Assembly (NCBI GenBank): GCA_037127255.1
Contig: JBANSL010000013.1
Coordinates: forward strand, 7,442,188-7,506,187
Source: Persicaria tinctoria
Taxonomy: Eukaryota; Streptophyta; Magnoliopsida; Caryophyllales; Polygonaceae
DNA length: 64,000 nucleotides
Reading direction: 5' to 3'
A program made the translations under genes and the position numbers. Position 1 is the stretch's first letter. Each line of letters begins with the position of its first letter. Below are positions 54,000 through 64,000 of the stretch, piece after piece. Under the pieces are notes generated by a model. That model did not search any database. It was not told the origin of the DNA and was given only the letters and a program-made list of their open reading frames with translations.

Positions 54000-54970
54000 C
54001 CGAGATTCAATCTTTATTCCGCCAGTTAGCCCTTTCTCCTTCCCCCATTCTCTGATATCCGCCAGTTAGCCCTTTCTCCATCCCGTTGCTCATTCACGGT
54101 CGCTTCCTCTCCTTTTCGTTCACTCTCCTAGCTTGCTCCCTCATATTCTCTGATATCCATCTCTCCGTTCCTACCTTGCTCGCCTCGCCCTCTTCTTTCT
54201 CATCACGCTCCCATGGCGCCTTGCTCGTCCTCACTCTCTCCATTCCGGCCACGAGTCGGAGGTGCTTCAGCCGCCGCCATAAGTTGGAGGAGGACAATTT
54301 CGAAGGGGGACTATCAACCCTAGCTCGAGTATTCCAAGGTAATTCCTACTCCGTTCGTTGTAATTGTTAAAGTGGAATCAAAGAAAATAATGGAGATTTG
54401 AGAGCTCATTCCACTAGATGCAAAATTGAGAAATTTGAAGGTGCTGGATAGCTTTGAATTGGGTGAGATAAGAGTTGCATCCAAGGTGTTCGATGAAATG
54501 CCTAGATGAGGTACGAGCTTTGAATTCGATGAATTGGGTGAGGTAAGAGCTTTGAATTAAGAAATTTTAGATCTCCTTCCTTGACACTGATTGCATAACC
54601 TATTGACGGCCATTCACTCCTCAAGAATGCTGAGTGTACGAGTTTGTTACTTGTGTAAATTAGTTTATAAGTTCTGATTTAATTTTATTAGATGGGTTTG
54701 TGCTTTGTAATGGTGTAGAGGAATAATTCTAGAATGTGAAAGGATCGGGAACCTATGGTGTACCTAGCTACTAAATTGCTTGTTGATGCAAGAGTTTTTC
54801 CCCAATGAAAATGGAAATGAAAACATAATTTATTAGTTATATCTTCCATGGTTGGTTTGATGGCAGAGAGAAATCTGAGTGCTTGGAATCTTTAGAAATG
54901 TTGTATATAATTCTTGGATGGTTATGTCACCTTGTATTCATTTCATTGATTCTATATTATATTACAGCGA
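54000..54970 (+). other. First-exon-like segment related to the Mutator-like element
   Basis: A C/T-rich block with a direct repeat (CCGCCAGTTAGCCCTTTCTCC at about 54018 and 54059) precedes a Ser/Leu-rich frame (54086-54370) of unknown type. Near its right end, 54880-54965 closely matches 27428-27512 inside the Mutator-like element. It is probably a related element or captured sequence cut off by the LINE fragment at 54985. Confidence 0.45.
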
Positions 54971-54984
54971 CCCGAAATGTTCGC

Positions 54985-55955
54985 CGAAGAGTCAAAGCTT
55001 CGGCGAACAGAATAGAAGTATTATACTATTATTACAGCGGCCCGAACTAGCAGAAATCACTAAGGCCTCCGAATTCCAAATTATGAAGCCGTATGATGCC
55101 TCGCCGGAAAGCCTGAAGGAGCCATCAAAATTGAGCTTGAAAAACGGTGCTGGAGGGGTATCCCAACGTGCTTTCAACCTTTGACCCGAACCTGCTGTAG
55201 CACATGTCCGCATGTTCCCAGACATACCAGTATATTTTTCCTGAAAGGATTGAGTTGCAAGGTCGTATCGTGAAGCATCAAACCAGCTATGTTTGGTAGT
55301 GTTGATATGAATGCGGACTTGATTTACATTGACGTTCTGCATATGTTCAAATGCCACCTGATTCCTAAAGAACCAAATAGTCCACCAAGAGTAAAAAAGA
55401 TCATATGAAACAGTAGTAGAATAGTTTAAGTGGATGTCATTAAGCATCACATTTGGTTTTTGAGGATCGAAATTGTATGTTTGCAACTTGTGCTTGTATT
55501 GTGGAATAAGGGAAAGAACCTCTTTTGTGAACGGGCAGTCCATAAGCAGGTTGTGCAGCGATTCACAAATGGAGCCACAGAGGACAACGCATAGGCACCC
55601 CAACATGGGCTATCTGTAACCGTTGTTTGGTTGGTAAGCTATTCATGGCAATTTTCCAAATGAAATGTTTCAGTTTAGGAGGAATTTTTAAATCCCAAAT
55701 CCAATTGCAATTGAAAATGGTTATCTATTGTGTTATTATTAACAATTGAAAATGGTTATCCATTGTGTTTCAGTTTAGGAGGAATGTTTCAGTTTGGGCA
55801 CTTAGATTAGCTTTAATTAAAACCTTGCACCATTCCGCAGAGATTGAAGAAGCCTTCCACTTCGTGAGTTGTTTCTTTGTTTTTAGGACAAAGTCCGAAA
55901 AGATATTTTTATTTACCCTACCGTTAATGATTGTGCAACCCAGATACTTTTCCTA
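54985..55955 (-). pseudogene. LINE fragment: RT thumb, zf-RVT, RNase H N-part
   Basis: From 55955 the minus strand reads YLGC-INGRVNK and the ISAEW ... VLIKANLSAQ thumb, then after an internal deletion zf-RVT (CVVLCGSICESLHNLLMDCPF) and RNase H (FKLNFDGSFRLSGEASYGF) until about 54985. The wording is close to the LINE at 16536-21371, so it is the same family. Several frame breaks. Confidence 0.8.
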
Positions 55956-56676
55956 GATTTTTTAATTGTTAGTTCGATTGATAAGGACTTTTCATTTCCT
56001 GTTTTTATAAACAGCCGCTGATTGTACAGATATGTCTTAATTCTAATAGTGTGATTGGAATCGAACGAACCCAAAATTTACACAGCTTGATTGTTTTGGC
56101 CAAATTCGAAACTTGAAAACCTTCCAATAAGATATTTGGAACTATCATTATTTTAATTACTGGCTGGCCCGAGTCTGAAGTCTGTTTAGCACAACTTCAA
56201 GTCTTCAACCCTCTTTTAGGGTTCATATTGAAAACCTTGTTTACAAAACATCTCCAAGTGTACAAGATAGTAAAGCTTAAGCACACCCAATTCTTGAAAA
56301 AGACCTGCCTATCTGAATTCTGAACCTCTCTAAATATATGAAAACTCTAAAGGTAACTACGACCGACATTCGTCGCCTCCAATTCAAACGCTTCAAAGCA
56401 GTTAGACGAAGGAGATCGATCGATGTAAAGAGCAAAATTGCACAACACACCATACAACAACTGGTATTACCCACACAAATACAAACGCAGAAATTAGTAC
56501 AACACAAACAAAATAACTTGAGCAAAAAAAACACAAAGTGTAGATTGGTATCTCAATCTATCATCACTTTGAAGGGCTCTCTATAGCCCACTTTATTTTC
56601 ATTCAGGTAGGACATGATGCATATATGCCTCCTAATGGCTCTCTATACATCCCTCATCAATGGCAGCTTCAATTCC
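55956..56676. other. Spacer downstream of the Aux/IAA gene
   Basis: AT-rich, with no gene or transposon end that I can support. Confidence 0.45.
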
Positions 56677-57922
56677 TCATCTTGTAGGCGTCCTCGGCAC
56701 TACACGTACACATTCACATTCTCAATAAGACCGCGACTTTATATTAGTTGATTGTACAAAACTCGAGTCATTTTACAAAAAGTTAGATCCGAAACTAAGC
56801 CAAAGTTAAAGTTGCACATAAAAATGCACATTTAGAGAGACAACAAAATCACATAGTATCATAGTTGTTTTACTTTATAGAGAAAAAAGTGACCTAGAAA
56901 ATTACCAAATCCAGTAGCCTCGGAACTCTTCATTAGCCTAAGTCGCTTGCATGATTCGACAAACATTCTGTCGCGATAAATATATAAAAATGACCATAAG
57001 TTACATCACAAAATCATATCAAAAATCCTCGATCTATTTAAAAAAATACTTACTTCCAAGGAACATCCCCAACCATCATCCAATCTCCATCCTTGTCTTC
57101 GTAAGTCGGTAGATACTCGGATCCGTGTATCGGATCCACCAGTTTACCATCATTGAAATAGTTACCTAAACACACATACAAGAAGCTTTACTAACCCTAA
57201 TGTTAAGAACAGAATCATACATTTTGTTACTGTATCGATGCGATTTGAAATCGAAATTGGATCGAAAGGAGACTTACGAATGGTGAAGGAAGAGAACAGG
57301 TCTTCTAAAGCCTTTAGGAGTTGTTGGTAGCTGTTGTACATCTGGAGATCCACCTTCCTCAGGTACGGAGCTCCGTCCACCGCCACCTTCACGTACTTGC
57401 AATCTCCGGCCGCCTTCATCGTGTTCTTCCTCGACGCTCTAACCGGCGGCCACCCCACCAATTGCGCCCTATAAGATTAATCCGGCGAATCAGGTCTAAT
57501 TCAACAGAGTATCGAATTAATCGCTGTTACAGTTTTTCGATTTAGTCCGATTGGAGTTGGAATTAGACAGAAATTGAAGGAATCTAGGTTTAATTGAACA
57601 ATTGGACGCCTCTAAGCTAACAAATTCAGTTAGTAACTGACAGGATTTCAAAAATCGCGAAGGAAATCGAAGTAATCCGTACGTACTTGGCATTTGGGGG
57701 CTTGGGAGCGGACGAGGCTTCTCCGTCCTCCTCCGCGTCACCGACAACGATATGCCGACGGCTGGAGAGGTTCAAATCGATCCCGTCGAAGAGGCCGCGC
57801 TTCACTCCGGCGGCGGATCCGGCAGCACGGGGTCGCGTGGAGTCGCCAGGTAAGCGGAGAGTGAGCTCCGTCTCCTTGAAGTCAACGACGGCAGAAGAGC
57901 CCTCCGATTCCGGCGAGGCCAT
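56677..57922 (-). CDS. Aux/IAA auxin-response repressor, 5 exons
   Basis: Nuclear repressor that binds ARF transcription factors and is destroyed with the TIR1/AFB receptor when auxin is present. Exons: 57922-57687, 57468-57278, 57165-57054, 56967-56906, 56699-56677; GT-AG introns, phases close, 207 codons. Domain I is the EAR motif TELTLRLPG (LxLxL at about residues 20-24). A KR-containing stretch (VKRGLFDG) and domain [11 protein letters not shown] (degron, about residues 81-89) follow, then the PB1 domain from [17 protein letters not shown] to [16 protein letters not shown] and [17 protein letters not shown]. The 23-nt last exon (VPRTPTR) is the least certain part; retention of the preceding intron would give a different short tail. 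The exact family member cannot be assigned. The start at 57922 gives the expected N-terminus; the open frame continuing upstream to 58246 is unlikely to be coding. Confidence 0.92.
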
Positions 57923-58045
57923 GTCCTGATCCGGCGAAGCGAGAGCTTGCGTAATTTCCAGGATTTGGCGATTTGGTCGTCTGGTGGGATGGAATTGGAA
58001 CGGAAAGAGGGGTCTTTTCTTTTGAGATTCCCGCACTAGTATGGT

Positions 58046-58053
58046 TTTATATA
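58046..58053 (-). promoter_or_regulatory. TATA box of the Aux/IAA gene
   Basis: TATATAAA on the minus strand about 125 bp upstream of the start codon, in CTCTATATAAAACC. The next 200 bp contain TGTCTG and TGTCAC, near-matches to auxin-response elements but no perfect TGTCTC. Confidence 0.6.
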
Positions 58054-58239
58054 GAGTGCGATGCGGGTGGCGGGCGTGGGGTGAACCACCACTCAAGAGT
58101 AGCCACGTGGCGTGATATGAGTGGTGAGGATTGTTCCCTGGAGGGTGTGTCTGTGACCGTGGGGGACAGTTACTTTTGTGATTTCCACGGAGGTCAGCTC
58201 TACCTGACTCTAACTTTGTCACTGTGCCTTGAAGTTTGA

Positions 58240-58639
58240 TTTTCATTTTTTTACAAATAAAAGCGGTTTAATTGGTTATACACTGTATTTTTTTTTTAAT
58301 GATACGTAGTATAAATTGTATAAATATTGAAAATTTTAAATAATTTTAAGTATGAAACTATATATTTTTTAAAAAAAAATAATAATATTTTACATATTGT
58401 TTTATCATTCTAAAAGATGCACAACCAAAATATCGTCACATGTACAGTCACTACATTAGTTTTCAGAGTCGATAGAATGTTTACCTACTCCGGATGAATG
58501 TTTCAACAAACTATTTTTAGACAAAAATAATTACTGATTTCGAAAGTCTTTGTCATGCATATGGCGAATATGTGAGGTAAGTGAGGATAAAGAGATGAAG
58601 TACGTGGTTAGATACATTGATATAGAGCGACCTTATTAG
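58240..58639. other. AT-rich spacer
   Basis: Upstream of the Aux/IAA promoter; no feature recognised. Confidence 0.45.
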
Positions 58640-58647
58640 CTGGCTAA

Positions 58648-59031
58648 TAGGGTGTTATTTGAGCCGAATGGGCCAAGTATTGCTTGTTCATATTCAGCTC
58701 ATTTAGAAATGAGTTGAGCTCAAGCCAACCTAAATTTAGATTAGGGCTTAAAAATGTACTCATATATACTCGGCTCCTTTGGGAAATAAACATGTTCAAG
58801 CCGAGCTTTTTTCGAGTATTAATCAGTCCTATTTGCTCACAACATAGTAATTTAATAGAAAAAATTAGAAATTTCACAAAATTCGAGTTGTTCAAGCATA
58901 GCCGATCTTTAAATCGAGCTTAACATTGTGCTTATACTCGGTTTGTTTAGAAAATAAATAAATTCGAGTCAAACTTTTATCGAATCGAGTCCGAGCCAAA
59001 CTTGAGCTATTCGATGTATATAACACCCCTA
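58648..59031. mobile_element. hAT-type MITE
   Basis: Ends TAGGGTGTTAT and ATAACACCCCTA are inverted relatives. The flanks CTGGCTAA and CTTGCTAC agree at 6 of 8 positions, compatible with an aged 8-bp duplication. GAGCCGA/TCGAGC motifs recur through the 384 bp. Confidence 0.65.
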
Positions 59032-59039
59032 CTTGCTAC

Positions 59040-59989
59040 TTCTAAAATCTTTGAAAAGTTTTTTTTTTTAAGCGTTAAAAAAATCAAAGAAAGGGAAATT
59101 GTATAAGACTTGAAAAGCTGCTGTGTAGTGTAACCACACATTATACTCTCAAAGTGAAAGACTCGTGGGGGGACACAAATGTCGGGCCAAACAGGGTACA
59201 GGTCAACTTTTAGATTGATAGAAGGTGTCTATTTCAACTTTGCCTACCCTCCCCACCTTGCTTTAGGTCGTGTTTGGTTTGATTTTTTACTTTTTATGTT
59301 AATAATTTAATCGAATACGTTTCTTGATTGAGGGTATTCCATGTTATATTTGGAAATCGATTGATTGAATTAGCTACTACATTATCTCAACGGTCAGTAG
59401 GCATCATATCATAAGACAATTAGAGCTTTAATTTCTCCCCTTCAAAGTTGAATCAATTATACAGTATCGTTTTAGATTAATCGAATAAACAAAAATGATA
59501 AAGTCGAAATGGGTATTATGCTACCTAGTAGTGGTTGTAATAAAGGTTGAGGAGTGTGGTGGTGGTGGTCCTTGAAGTCGATGAATGCTAGAGAAAACGA
59601 CATGGGTGGTAGTTGCGATGAGGACGTACCCATATATACCACCATGGTTCCACTTTGGGAGATACGATTCGGTCACTTGTGAAGAATATGTGGAAAGGTC
59701 ATAATGTCATATGAGTCTAAGTGGTGATCGAGCTCGAGATATATATGAAGTTATCTTCAAATGTTACCTCACTTTAGAGTTAACTTTTATCTAAATTCTT
59801 GAGAAATCATAACGCTCTTATCTGAAGTTCGAAACTGACCCAATGAACCTCATACTACTAAAATCCAATTGAAACCCTGAAGAGGAGGAATCAATCACAA
59901 TCCGAGTCTTACAAGGCTTAAAGATTTTTGACATCCAAATAGTATTAGAATTTATGTTGGAATTAAAGTTTCAATACAAGAACTACTTA
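59040..59989. other. Intergenic stretch
   Basis: No coding frame, RNA gene or transposon end recognised. Confidence 0.45.
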
Positions 59990-59997
59990 ACTAGTCT

Positions 59998-60451
59998 CAG
60001 TGGTGGAGCTAGGGGGTACTTGGGGATGCTCGAGCACCCCCTAGCCAAAAATAAAATACATTTTTTTTTGCATATATTTATTATTTTTAAGGTAATATAA
60101 AATCTTTAAATATCATTTACAGCAAGATTGATATCTAGCTCATGTGGTAAAGGAAGGAAGGATGTGGAAGGGGAATCAAAAGGTCTTTGGGTTCAAATCT
60201 CAAGTTATTCACTTTTTATTTGCTTTATTATTTCATTAATTCTTCGTGATTTTTTTTCTATATTTTTTGTTTCTCTTCTATTCTTTTGGTTACTCTCAAC
60301 TATTTAAATATAAAAAATCATTAAAAAAAATTTACAATTTCAGTGTTTTTTCAATTTTTTTTTTAATCTTCTTAATAAGTATACACTAAAAAATAATATT
60401 TCACGAATTTTTTTTAGCATTCCCCTGACGGAAATCCTGGCTCCGCTACTG
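59998..60451. mobile_element. hAT-type MITE with an internal tRNA-like motif
   Basis: Ends CAGTGGTGGAGCTAGG and CCTGGCTCCGCTACTG are inverted relatives. The perfect 8-bp repeat ACTAGTCT flanks it (59990-59997 and 60452-60459). Inside, TAGCTCATGTGG (60136-60147) and GGGTTCAAATCTC (60189-60201) resemble RNA polymerase III A and B boxes at tRNA-like spacing. Confidence 0.88.
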
Positions 60452-60459
60452 ACTAGTCT

Positions 60460-62261
60460 CATCTTCTTTCAACCAAACTAAGCCTAATTTGGCTTGGTTA
60501 GTAGTATAGTGCTTATAATTCAACATTCAAAGGTCAACTTATGTTGGACCAAAAAAGCCGCTAATGAGTAATGAATGCAGCCCAATAATAAATGGTCGGA
60601 AAATAGGCTGTTGTTCAAACTTCAAATCGAGTTGGACAATAAAATAAAGATTTTAAAGTCGCATAAAATATTAAATGAGTTTTTCATACGTCTAAACCTG
60701 AGTTTTTATACATGTAAAAATAGACAAAATGAGGTAGAGAAAATTTTTTATTGGTTTAAAGTTTTGTATTAGAAAACAAAGTCTATCCTTGTAAGTTGTA
60801 ATTATAGTAGCTTTTCATAAAACAAAGATTAATGTTTAATTATCTTGGATGATGATTTTCAATAATCTCATCTCAAACTTTTAATAGCTTTTCTTTTTAT
60901 ATTAATAAATCTACTCTCTCTCCCCTCTTTCCTTTGCTAACTATCCTATTATAATTTATAGGGTTACCAAATATCTTACTAGTTTATAAAAATATTTAAT
61001 GATTTAATTTTACAATTTTTTTTACATCTAACCTTAGCTTCATTTACCTCATCAACTTGTTTACCAAATGGAGCCTAAACCAAATAGAAATAAAATAAAA
61101 ACTCTTTAAAAAAAAAGACTATATAATTAATTAGGGTAGTGTTAAGCTATACTAGTTGAACCACGACCAAGAACGTCCATTTAGACGAAAAATGCGTCTT
61201 ATATATGGATGAGATCAACAGGCTAGGCCGAGTCTGATGAATGTTGCAAATTAAAGGCGCAAACTGATCACCTCGTTAGCCATCTAGTTGATTTATCCGA
61301 AAACATGGGAGCACAACATTGACTCAAAGGACTGAAGGATCTATAAAGTGCTTGAAATCAACATCTTGATCTCCTAAATGCATTTTCACAAGCCACTAGC
61401 TTAATTGATCTATGTGATGAGATTGTTCCCCTTACCAAATCCCCAACTTCTTCCCATCCAACAATCAAGCCAATATGGGGTTTGAGGCCTCCGCCCTCAC
61501 CGCTGCGATAGAGTCATCGAGCACTACATTGCAATCTACCACCGTCCTTGAATAGCTAGTCTTCAATTACAAATCCTGCCCCGACCTTGTTTGTTGATGT
61601 TAGTATGATGTGTCTCAGACAACTCCGATTTGGGAAAAAAATTATCTATATTTTCATTTTTCCTTCTTATAAGAGATCGTATCCTACAGTACTTGTCAGA
61701 TGATAGTGCTACCTCATTGGTACTTCTCACATTCTCTTTTCTAGCAAGAAAATCTTTCTCATTTCAGCACTTCGTTAGATGTCTGCTACTTTTTTTTTTG
61801 TTAGCCTCGATTTCCTTTCCTTACTATACGTTTCTATGGTTTCCCATTTACTATTTTATACTTCCTCTCAATTTGTAGATTTAAATTTTTTACATTCTAA
61901 AAAAGGAATAAATAAAGAGAAAAAAATGCATATTGCTTTGCCAAATTTTCAAATCGGGCCATGTGATAATGTTTCTTTGTCTAATTTTGGTCCCCTTCAG
62001 TTGAAAACCGGTTTACTTAAACCGGAACAATCCGATTTTCTATGAGCCGGTACAGCTTAGGCGACTGGGGCTATATATATATGGTCACGGTTCACGATTA
62101 TGAGTGTTTGAAACTTGTCATCTACAATTACTTCAATAAAAAATAAAATAGAATGTGAGAATCGAATCGATCACAAACCTCTTGTTTCATAAAAGGTTTC
62201 AAAAATCATGATCATATATACTTGCACGATTTTGAACGTATAAATATCAATGCGGTAAAAA
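60460..62261. other. AT-rich intergenic stretch
   Basis: 61200-61570 is less AT-rich and could be the decayed remnant of a coding sequence, but no domain can be read. Open frames at 61630-62045 are low-complexity and unsupported. Confidence 0.4.
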
Positions 62262-62916
62262 TCTATCTATATATACATATACTAAAACCGATACACAGTG
62301 GCACGTTGTGGTTGATTCTAGATGAAAAATTAATAAAATAATATGTTGTTATCGTTTATAGAAAGTTATATAAGTCACAATCTATCTACATATTTTAGTT
62401 AATTGACAAAAATATAAATAAAAATATATTTCATAGTCATACTTACCAAAAATATTAATAGATTAATATGTAATATTTGTAATGTGCTATATTATTTATA
62501 TTTAGATTATTTTTTGGTGGAAAAATTTATTTATATCAAAATTAATTATTTAATCATTGTTATTTTATTTATATCTATATTGTTTATCGAGGCCAAAATA
62601 AATTATTAAAATATTATGTAGCCACAATCCATCCGTGTGGATAGATAAACTAACGTATGTACTACATATTTAATACAAAAAGAATATTAAAATATTTTTA
62701 AAAATAAACTATCTAATACCATATTACATGAGATTTATTTAACGATAGATTAGAAAAATATTTATATATAATATGCCGAACTAATTTTATTTATATCTAT
62801 ATTATTTTTTGCTGGTAAAATTTATTTATATTTATATTTTTTTATTATAATCTATCTAGATTATTTATAATATTGTATTAATGTATTCTCCGTGCATGGG
62901 ACAGGACCTACACTAG
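62262..62916 (+). mobile_element. Degenerate non-autonomous Helitron-like element
   Basis: It begins TCTATCTATATATACATATACT right after an A and ends GGACCTACACTAG right before a T, matching the Helitron rule 5'-TC...CTAG-3' inserted between A and T. CCGTGCATGGGACAGG just before the end resembles a decayed terminal hairpin. It carries no coding region. Confidence 0.5.
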
Positions 62917-64000
62917 TTTCAGATAGAAACGAGAAAGGATAAAATTTAAAAATCACTACTACATAAACTATATATTTTGTATTAAATTAATTATCTAGTT
63001 AAATTTTAGGAAATTTAACCAAAAAGTATAGGTTAAGAAACCAGATTGAATTGAAAAAGATTTTTTAGGTTTCAATTAGAAAACCCTAGGAAAATCATTT
63101 TAAAAATTGACTAAAATAATTAAATATTAAAAATATTTTTCGACATGTTCTCGACTATAATTAGTATTGAGTCAATCGAACTTTAATGTTTCTATAAATA
63201 CATTGCACTTGAACTAATCCAACTTAAAAGTTGTTATGGCGCGCAATATATTGCACATATACATGCATATGTTATGTAGTGTTAAATCACACTTCATTTT
63301 GTGCCATATATGTCTACTCCTTTCTACAAATGTTATCACATGGTTTTGTTTCAAAAACAATTTAGTGTGTGGGGATGGGATGACCAATTTAATTTTAAAC
63401 GACGATAGATTTATAGTTGTTCTTGTATCAAAACGTGTGTTTGTGACGTTCATAATTATAGCTAGACATGGTCAAGAATCGAATCCGTCGGATCGACGGG
63501 TTCAGCTCACCTTACGGATTGAGATATCCCAACTCGGACTCTAACTCGTCAGGACCATGGTTCGGTGGGTTCATATGATCTGGTGGGTCACAGGTGGACT
63601 GTTGGTTTATTAAAAAAAAACTATTTTTAATTTGTTTTACTCTATTTAATAATAAAAAATAATGATATGAAAAGATTATATATTTTTCATATAATGTTAT
63701 TCATCTACTTTATTTCGATGTGGGAGAAAAACATTAGAAAATTATGTATGTTTAATTCCATACCATTTTCCATCATCCACTTCGTTTTAATGTGAGAGAA
63801 AAATGTGGAAAGATTTTATATCTTCATATATACCACTTCGAGCTATCACCCACTTCATTTCGATGTGATAGAAAAACGTGAAAAGATTTTATATCTTCAT
63901 ACCACTTCCTTCTTCCATTACGATATACTTCTTTTTGTTGAAGCCTCGGTGGCGCAAGTTAAGGTGATTAGAGAATGTCTCGAGAGGTTTTGTGATGCCT
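62917..64000. other. AT-rich right edge
   Basis: No gene seen. Contains a tandem repeat (63680-63915) and, at the very end, a possible SINE start (63940-64000). Confidence 0.4.
63680..63915. repeat. Imperfect tandem repeat, about 75-80 bp, three units
   Basis: Units contain CACTTCATTTCGATGTGRGA, GAAAAAYGTGRAAAGATTTT and TATATCTTCATA in the same order, at about 63700, 63778 and 63850. Confidence 0.7.

Noticed and set aside
57626..58246. Open frame extending the Aux/IAA first exon upstream to a start at 58246
   Set aside because: It runs through the TATA box and promoter; family N-termini match the start at 57922.
61630..62045. Overlapping plus frames of 82 and 88 codons
   Set aside because: Phe/Ser-rich translation of T-rich DNA without start context or domains.

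Overview
This is nuclear DNA of a flowering plant, most likely a eudicot. Plant-type spliced genes (a full-size PDR/ABCG transporter, a GDSL esterase, a VAS1-type aminotransferase, an AlkB-like oxygenase and an Aux/IAA repressor) lie in AT-rich DNA packed with plant transposons (Athila-like Ty3/gypsy elements with a tRNA-Asp-like primer site, L1-type LINEs, hAT and Stowaway MITEs, a TRIM, a Helitron-like element). The species cannot be named from the sequence. No bacterial, organellar, rRNA or CRISPR content was seen. LAYOUT: 1-5033 is the 5' half of a minus-strand Ty3/gypsy element whose gag-pol frame stays open to the left window edge. Its LTR ends about 290 bp before the start of a 23-exon PDR-type ABC transporter gene (5321-13829, +), which carries one apparent +1 frameshift in exon 18 and a Stowaway MITE in intron 14. 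A two-exon GDSL esterase gene follows on the minus strand (14203-15457). 16536-21371 is a 5'-truncated LINE hit by a hAT element, itself hit by a gypsy element now reduced to a solo LTR; all three layers have recognisable target-site duplications. 21625-25353 is an apparently intact nine-exon VAS1/ISS1-type aminotransferase gene (-). 25945-28505 is a probable Mutator-like element with a dense ATCA-type repeat array and a cluster of W-box cores. 29826-30723 holds an AlkB-family gene (-) whose 5' exon is unresolved, followed by a 770-bp long-TIR element (31506-32275). 33972-43844 is a nearly full-length LINE with a 16-bp target duplication, disrupted by a gypsy insertion (37807-41662) that has only one LTR. 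44341-48850 is a pile of LINE fragments with a TRIM. 49216-52400 holds a hAT MITE and an unusual repeat cluster with a tRNA-like sequence. 54985-55955 is another LINE fragment. 56677-57922 is an Aux/IAA gene (-). The rest is AT-rich DNA with hAT MITEs, a degenerate Helitron-like element and tandem repeats. HOW IT FITS TOGETHER: the host genes do not form a pathway cluster, although two of them (VAS1 and Aux/IAA) both act on auxin, which may be chance. The strongest structural signal is in the gypsy elements. Each LTR carries its own short GC-rich or palindromic repeat array, and in the two elements where coding sequence is present the same motif recurs in the gag-protease linker. Exon boundaries were inferred by hand from GT/AG sites, reading phase and protein family similarity, not from transcripts.
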